From Adiantum capillus-veneris (Eukaryota > Streptophyta > Polypodiopsida > Polypodiales > Pteridaceae): a DNA stretch of 64,000 nt. The stretch is taken from positions 27,419,896 to 27,483,895 of the forward strand of contig CM043960.1 of assembly GCA_014529385.2 (NCBI GenBank), written 5' to 3'. A program made the position numbers and the translations under genes. This document shows positions 58,081 through 64,000 of the stretch, piece by piece. The notes beneath the pieces were generated by a model. It ran no database searches. It was not told where the DNA came from and saw only the letters and a list, made by a program, of their open reading frames with translations. Within the stretch, counting starts at the first letter, position 1; each line of letters begins with the position of its first letter.

Positions 58081-59923
58081 GTGAGCATGTTAGTGTCATT
58101 TACAACCATGAATTTGTATTTGAAATGCTGTTCTTTATTGTCCAGTGCAAATATGACGCCAGATCAAAAGAAAATTATTATGCGTGCCATTCGTAAAGAA
58201 TGTATTTTGGCAATCCCATCATGTGCAGATGATCGCATACAGCAGATTAGTGAAAGCGGTGTCTTCATCAAAGACCTCACAAGCGCTATATGAGAGAAAA
58301 CAGAGCGCATGTTGCGAGTTGAAGGCCAATACGAGTTGTTGATTCCAGCAAGGATTCAAGAATTTGACCCTGACCACAAGGTTAGGACAGTGTTGGGCAA
58401 TATGAAAGTATGTTGTAGAGACTTAAAGAAAGATATCCCACCTGCCTGCGACATGTCAAAATTAGAGCTTTGGGATAAATTGTGGAACGAATAGAAGGTA
58501 AAGATGAAGCGTGTGAAAGCATAGGACCAAGTAGCCTTACCCAAGAGATTGAAGATGGCCCACGATGTGAAAACAACTTTGGGAGGTCTATCCGATGCCA
58601 TTGGTACTGGCATAATCATGCGCACGGCTTTGAATGCAAAGTGCGCTCATCTTGTCGACATCCTTCACGAAGCCTTGGTAGAAGGTATGAGGATTGGAAC
58701 AGGCTCTTTTGGTGTGTGCATGTTGTACACCATCAAAGGAATCTTTTTTTTTCCAGACCATATTACATATGTGGAAAAATGTTACAAGGGATGGAGTCAA
58801 AATTTGACAGCTTTCAGACAGAGCAAGGAATGCACACTTCACCTCTCCATTGTAAGGTGCATTGGCTTTACTACCGAAGTTCCTTGGATCACAATATTCC
58901 CATACTACAATGGGGGTACCGTGGGCGACATGATATGCCGCTTACCATTCACTCACAGATTGTTCAGACGACACATGCACATGCTACAACACGGCTGGAG
59001 GTCATTGCCTGTAGCAAATTTTCCTGTACGGTGCGGATCAAAGCAATGATCAAGAAGATGCCAACCATTTGTCATGCCTTAATCAACAAAGGACATGATC
59101 AAGACAATATGGCCATGTGAGGACGCAGAGATCGAGAAAGGAAGGTGGAAGGTCTCGAAGTGCAACCATGATGCGATCAAAGAAAACACTAAGAGGATTT
59201 ATTTGGAGGTTTATGGCTATCCCCTGCAAAATGCAGATTGTGCACTATATTTTGCAAAAATGTTATATGTTCACTTTGTGCAACATCGACTAGTAGACTT
59301 ATCGTCAAAGGAGACAATTGTTACCACTCATGATTTAAGGGAGAGTTGTGTCACTTTCACCCGAGATGAGTTGGCATTGATAATGGAAGACTCCGACCTA
59401 TAGTTAAAGAGAGAGAAGAATATTTACACGACATAGTTGGCAGAGAAAGATGCAAAAATAACACGGCTTTCTATAGCCACCCAGACACCCCAACCCTCAT
59501 AAGTCCGGATGGAGAAAAGCATTCACCGCTTAAGCCAGGACGTTCAAATCTGACACAGCGAGTGAATCCAACACCTATACAAGGGACACACATCAGCCAC
59601 CTTGTCATGAATCCAGATTTGGTCCCCTCGTCAACTTCAGATGCATCCTCATCTTCCCATGTCCAGTTTGCTACAAGAATTTTAATCGATAGAGTAGATA
59701 TTATACATTGACATGTGGTCATTATTACCATTTTGTTTGTCTTATTCGTCTAATGCAAAATAGTAGTCGATGCGCAATCTATTCACAAGATATTCCACAA
59801 GGAATATATATTATGTTTGGCATGGAAAATGAGTATAAATTCAAGCAAGCCCGCCAAGATACCCTTATCACAATTAGAAATCTGTTTAATGAGAAAGATG
59901 TTGCTTTAGAGAAACACAATTGA
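58081..59923 (+). pseudogene. Decayed gene: kinase N-lobe-like part, coiled linker, RING-H2-like finger
   Basis: One frame runs 58081-59049 with stops at 58291, 58492 and about 58522, and resumes at 59095-59403. After about 180 residues of unknown type comes RIGTGSFGVCMLYTIKG (glycine-loop-like), then IVRCIGFTTEVPWI and FPYYNGGTVGDM, which looks like the beta-4/hinge region of a protein kinase. No HRD or DFG motif was found. A Glu/Lys-rich linker follows. Near 59660-59790, in another frame, comes CPVC, then CGHYYHFVC and CAIY: a RING-H2 pattern whose last Cys is Tyr, with a TAG inside. Kinase plus ubiquitin-ligase function would be expected of an intact protein; this copy is broken. Confidence 0.55.
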
Positions 59924-60023
59924 GATTGATAAACTATGTACAATCATGAATATGAAGCATTGTAATTACTCAAAACACATCTGAATACAAGGTCTTTTAG
60001 AATGGTTTTTGACATTTACTCGT

Positions 60024-61180
60024 TCTACTCTCAAGCTATATTGAATTTTTTGAGTTGTTATCTGGTTCTAAGTCTGAGTGTTGTGGTTCTCCTTGTAATT
60101 CAACCTCCATATCTATTATCAAATTCTCTTCTATTTCGTCTATAGTGCATTGAGATACACCAACATTGAACTCTTCTTCATCTTCGTTTTGACAATCATA
60201 CAACTAGGTTGGCATTTCCTCCTCATAGCTAGCACTTTCGATGTGATTCAATACCTTTTCATTGCAAAACATATACACTAATTTTTCTGCTCTGTCTGCT
60301 AATAGTCTGTTGCGAATAGTACTGTGAACATACTTGTACATATTCTAGTTTCTCTCTGAACTTGAGTTTGTTGCACATTGTGTGAGTACTTTCATTGCAA
60401 GGGGACTTAAGGTAGAGTAATGCTCTCCACCATTCATCATCCACCACTTCCATGCAAGTTGCTCTTTTTCCATTACCTATACAAAATCATTCGCAAAAAA
60501 CCTTCTTTTAATCTAAATGCACTCATTTCTTTGATGCAATCAATTTGATCTTGAACGTTGGAGTAGAACGTGTTGACCACGTGATAGAAATCGCTTACCA
60601 CCTCTGTATTGGACATCAGATCTAAATTCCAATACTCTGGATAAAGCATGTAAGCAACACTATGGAGTCGACTATGAGCACTCTTCCACCTTGCATGAAA
60701 ATACTTTGCCAAATTTTTTCGCTGTTTGCCAGAGAATGGTAATCGCCACTCCTTCTGTACTACAACTCTTTCAGCTCTTCTGTATTTTCAAGACTCTGTT
60801 GGACTGACCACCATGTCATCCACACTTTACCCAAGTTTGGTACCCTATGATCAAGATTGCAGATCACGAACATAACGGGCATCATTACATGGTATGCATC
60901 CATTACACTCCTCCACCAAGCAGCCTTGTTTACATTGCCAAGTAGACATGTAATTCTATCTTTCACTTTCTCTTTCTGCTCAAGTTGCCATTCATCAAAG
61001 GCCGCGCAATTGAATGTGTCAATCATAGCGCATTTATTATGGAGAAGTGATATAAAAGTGTATGCAGAACCGAGTTTCAACAGGAAGTTTCAACATCACT
61101 GACATGCGCATCCTATATGAATTGAGCACTCTTTGTCGTTTCAAGATAAATTTCACAACCTGAGCTGCTGTATCAATAAT
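60024..61180 (-). pseudogene. hAT-family transposase, C-terminal two thirds
   Basis: The order on the - strand is LKLPVETRF, YTFISLLHNK, a WW-containing block (AAWWRSV, MPVMFVI), then VAYMLYPEYWN, and the dimerisation domain MKVLTQCATNSSSERN-stop-YKYVHSTIRNRLLADRAEKLVYMF. In hAT proteins ERN is followed by Trp; here that codon is TAG (60347-60345 region). A second TAG lies near 60204. An acidic tail ends at about 60024. The N-terminal half, with the BED finger and first catalytic Asp, is absent, cut near 61200. It faces the kinase/RING remnant at a distance of 100 bases. Confidence 0.83.
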
Positions 61181-61216
61181 TTAGCGAACCATGTGGTTTC
61201 TTCGCTAGTGTACCAA

Positions 61217-61390
61217 CACTACAACACTAAATGAAGATATCGACGCGCCTATATCGACGGCCATGCCTTTCCACGCGTATATCGACGACATTAGCAGGCA
61301 TCGCTATACATGTCGCAATGTGCGTCGATATACGCCTGGAAAGGCTTTATTTGCGACGCGTATATCGACGCCAAAAAAATTGGGGAGAAA
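61217..61390. repeat. Inverted repeat with TATATCGACG words, candidate transposon end
   Basis: CCTTTCCACGCGTATATCG.. (61265-61287) is followed about 36 bases later by its reverse complement (61324-61345) with one mismatch in 22. ATATCGACG occurs also at 61237, 61252 and 61364. CACTACAACACTAA at 61217 resembles the terminal bases of CACTA-type DNA transposons with short subterminal repeats, but no second end was found. Confidence 0.5.
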
Positions 61391-61490
61391 AAGCGAAACC
61401 CGCGCAGAGGGGCCATTTTTGCCTGCTCGGGTCTTGGCCAAAACCTGTTGCGCAGGTATTATGTCCATCTCCACCCTCCCCAACCCCTCT

Positions 61491-61554
61491 CTCTTGCTCT
61501 CTCTCTCTCTCTCTCTCTCTCTCTACCTCTACATCGTGTGTGTGTGTGTGTGTA

Positions 61555-61604
<50 letters not shown>

Positions 61605-61634
61605 TGTGTGTGTGTGTGTGTAGGAAAGAGAGAA

Positions 61635-61707
<73 letters not shown>

Positions 61708-61724
61708 GTGTGTGTGTGTGTGTA

Positions 61725-61769
<45 letters not shown>
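61491..61769 (+). repeat. Compound (CT)n, (GT)n, (GA)n, (GATA)n microsatellite at the LINE 3' end
   Basis: Alternating (CT), (GT), (GA) and again (GT)/(GA) blocks, with GTAGGAAAGAGAG boundaries repeated three times, end in GATAGATAGATA next to the LINE 3' tail. Confidence 0.95.
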
Positions 61770-64000
61770 TAGATAGATTTTATTATCGTCCTCGGAGGTC
61801 AAATATGACCTATGGGACCAAAGTTACATGTGATGTAGTATGTGTATGGCTGATGAGTGACTCTCGATGCTCCAAAATTGTAGTGATGAGAGTCGCAATG
61901 GAGAGCCCACACTCCCGGGGACTTCACTAAGGATTACCGTATGATGTCACGTGAGTGTACAATAGGGGGGTTAATAAGGCCAAAAAGGTAGATTTTACAA
62001 ATGAAGGTCCCGTATATAGGGGGTAAAATGGCAGTTTTGGTGCACGCAGGTGACGTCTTCCTAATACTACTAGTGAATCCCCCGGGCCCACACTTTGGCT
62101 GGGAGAGGAAAGTGTGTAGGTCTAAGTTATGGCTGAAAATGTGAGAGAAGCAAGTTCGGATGTGATCAAAATCTGAGCACTCTAGTAGTGTGTGGTACTC
62201 AGACTCTCGAACTTGCAGTGAGCATAATGTGCACAATCGATTTGACTCTTCTCCATTGCCCCAACGCCCTATCTCGCATCGAAGGAAATGGGAGCTAAGA
62301 CGAATTGCTGCGATAGTGCGTATCGCGGACAAGGGAATAGGCTCAAGCATGTAAGTGTGAGTACGGTTTCCTCTCTGAGCGAAGAACATGGTTTTGTAGT
62401 TGGGGGCAATATAGGTGCTGTAATGTATGAAGCGTGACCCACCGGATTTCTCCCAAGCCGTAATACATTGGCGTTGTAGAAAAGCTTCATTCACTTGAGA
62501 GTCAATTGAAGCATCATGTAGCAAGTGTAATGCATCCCATCTCCCAAACCACTTCTTTATGTCTTGCATCCATCCCGTGCTCAAGATCTTGCTTTTATGC
62601 GTCTTTTGAACTTTTTTGCTTGCTTCCCATGCAATTGTAGGAAGTCGATGTGAGGGGTTTTGACGCATCTTTATCATGTACTCCACAACCCTTTCCATGC
62701 CCATGACTTCAATTGGAAGAGATCCCGACTCAAGAAGTAGGAGCATATATGGTGTTTGTGTCTTAACTTGGAGAAAGTTTGTAAGAAAACGCTTTTGGAC
62801 ATTCTCAAACTCTTTCCAAGTAGACTTTGAGATGCTCCCGCCCCACACTTCAACTACATAAAGAAGAACCGGTGTCACCAATGCATCAAAAAGATACTTC
62901 TTGAGAACCCAACACTTGATGTTTCCAGCATTACACATGCTCTCAAATGCATAATATGCTCTCTTTCCCGCTTCCAAACGACGCATAGCACATTCATGCC
63001 ACTTGTGATTGGATGGAACCTCAAGGCCAAGGTACTTAAAGCTCTCAACAACTTCAAGTGTCTCGTTGTTGTACACAATGCATGGCTTCTCCTTATGGTT
63101 GGTTTTCACAAGCATAACCTTTGTTTTGGATTCATTTACAATCAGCCCACTATGCAAGCAAAAGTTCTCAAGGACAACCATAAGCTTTTGTGCATCTTCT
63201 AAAGTGTGTGCTAGAAGCACTACATCATCCGCATACAACAAAAGCATGATTACCGCATTGCAAATAGTGACCTCTTCAATGCCTTCTCCTTGCATAAAGT
63301 CAAGTGCCATTTGTTCCAATTGATCAATGCATAGACCAAAGAGAGTTGGTGACAATGGACATCCTTGTTTAACCCCAATAGTGCTTACAAAAATTTCTGA
63401 AATTTCTCTTCCCATGCGCAATTGACAAATCACCTTCTCATAGATTCGAGAAACCGCAAGCATAAACTCACTTGGCACTTGGAGTTCTTCCATCCTTCTC
63501 CACAAATTGTTACGTGGAATCATATCAAAGGCTTTCTTAAAGTCCACAAAACAACAATACAATTGCTTGCCTTTCAACCGACTTTCCTCCATGAGAACAC
63601 GAAGAGTGACAAGATGATCAATGGTGCTATGGCATCGACGAAAACCCGCTTGTCCCTTTGCATGCTTGTCATTCTCTTCAGCCCAATCACTCAATTTCAT
63701 CTCCATTATGCACCCAAACAACTTTGCCATAAGAGACCCAATCATTATAGTCCGGTAGTTGCTTACATTCTTTACATCCCCTCCTTTATGCAAAGGCTTA
63801 ACCCAATTTGTACTCCAATCATAAGGCATACCATGTTGAAGTGCAAGGTTGAACATATCACACATCCACTCATGGGTAAAATCTCCCGTCCATTTGATCA
63901 TCTCCGGCTTGATACCTTGAAGATCTCCCGCTTTGCAAGTGGCCAACTTTTCAAGCCCACCGCATACATCCTCAATAGTAAAAAAAGACGGCATACATGG
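61770..64000 (-). mobile_element. LINE retrotransposon, 3' part
   Basis: ORF2 (below) is followed on the - strand by about 160 bases of 3' UTR ending CGATAATAAAATC, then (TATC)n(TC)n. There is no poly(A) tail; the element ends in a simple repeat. The endonuclease and 5' part lie beyond the right window edge. Confidence 0.9.
61934..63994 (-). CDS. LINE ORF2: reverse transcriptase and C-terminal zinc knuckle (5' partial)
   Basis: There are 686 uninterrupted codons, and the frame is also open to the window edge, so the first Met shown is probably internal. RT blocks: DWSTNWVKPLHKGG (about 59-72), QAGFRRCHSTIDH (115-127), FVDFKKAFD (149-157, first catalytic Asp), GVKQGCPLSP (208-217) and YADD (254-257). 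A zf-RVT-like knuckle follows: C588-C591-H601-C606. Such proteins prime reverse transcription on nicked target DNA. With intact catalytic motifs and no stops, this is the youngest coding sequence in the window. The LINE clade is not determined. Confidence 0.93.
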   Translation of the reverse strand: MPSFFTIEDVCGGLEKLATCKAGDLQGIKPEMIKWTGDFTHEWMCDMFNLALQHGMPYDWSTNWVKPLHKGGDVKNVSNYRTIMIGSLMAKLFGCIMEMKLSDWAEENDKHAKGQAGFRRCHSTIDHLVTLRVLMEESRLKGKQLYCCFVDFKKAFDMIPRNNLWRRMEELQVPSEFMLAVSRIYEKVICQLRMGREISEIFVSTIGVKQGCPLSPTLFGLCIDQLEQMALDFMQGEGIEEVTICNAVIMLLLYADDVVLLAHTLEDAQKLMVVLENFCLHSGLIVNESKTKVMLVKTNHKEKPCIVYNNETLEVVESFKYLGLEVPSNHKWHECAMRRLEAGKRAYYAFESMCNAGNIKCWVLKKYLFDALVTPVLLYVVEVWGGSISKSTWKEFENVQKRFLTNFLQVKTQTPYMLLLLESGSLPIEVMGMERVVEYMIKMRQNPSHRLPTIAWEASKKVQKTHKSKILSTGWMQDIKKWFGRWDALHLLHDASIDSQVNEAFLQRQCITAWEKSGGSRFIHYSTYIAPNYKTMFFAQRGNRTHTYMLEPIPLSAIRTIAAIRLSSHFLRCEIGRWGNGEESNRLCTLCSLQVRESEYHTLLECSDFDHIRTCFSHIFSHNLDLHTFLSQPKCGPGGFTSSIRKTSPACTKTAILPPIYGTFICKIYLFGLINPPIVHSRDIIR

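Noticed and set aside
58482-59120. 212-codon frame overlapping the kinase-like region
   Set aside because: The recognisable motifs (IGTGSFGV, CIGFTTEVPWI) are in the other frame. The last 40 residues may be the true continuation after a shift, but I could not support it.

Overview
The window reads as nuclear DNA of a land plant with a large, repeat-filled genome. The evidence is Ty3/gypsy LTR retrotransposons of plant type (a chromovirus, an Ogre/Tat-like element, and an element primed by a tRNA-Asp-like site), a LINE, a hAT transposase remnant, and very long (GA)n/(GT)n arrays. A fern or another non-angiosperm vascular plant is my inference only. I see no clean single-copy host gene. Almost everything is mobile DNA in several nested layers, mostly broken by TAG/TGA stops and frameshifts.

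Layout. 1-8100 (-): an Ogre/Tat-like element with an upstream ORF, gag, two zinc knuckles, protease, RT, RNase H, a tandemly duplicated HHCC zinc module, integrase, and then a second retropepsin-like domain after the integrase. 8395-11960 (+): the 3' half of another gypsy element with a candidate LTR. About 11958-25560 (-): an old gypsy element (H), split between gag and protease by a complete chromovirus (A, 13431-22365) with 1.6-kb LTRs, a CCAAA target duplication, a tRNA-iMet primer site and a C-terminal chromodomain. 25563-26795 (+): a diverged relative of the first element, again with integrase followed by a retropepsin-like domain.

28166-54345: a stack of chromovirus relatives. The 5' end of a + copy is interrupted by - copy B. 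B's 3' LTR was hit by element X (30047-37997, no recognisable coding sequence). A further LTR lying between copy B and copy C was hit by element Y (42083-50781). Y has LTRs of about 3 kb packed with microsatellites, a gag-like knuckle ORF and a 3' ORF with one strong membrane segment (env-like position). Copy C ends at about 54262 in a micro-inversion.

54400-61770: microsatellites, a degenerate GGTAACG repeat family, a solo-LTR-like block, a 108-bp tandem repeat, a decayed gene with a protein-kinase N-lobe-like part and a RING-H2-like part, and a convergent hAT transposase remnant. 61770-64000 (-): the 3' two thirds of a LINE whose reading frame is open for at least 686 codons, the least damaged coding sequence here.

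The observations I rate highest are the protease-like domain downstream of integrase, seen in two diverged elements with a TAG at the same aligned position just before it; the exact-register 126-residue duplication of the integrase HHCC module; the kinase plus RING gene remnant; and the env-like membrane ORF of element Y. No similarity search was run, so novelty is not established for any of them.
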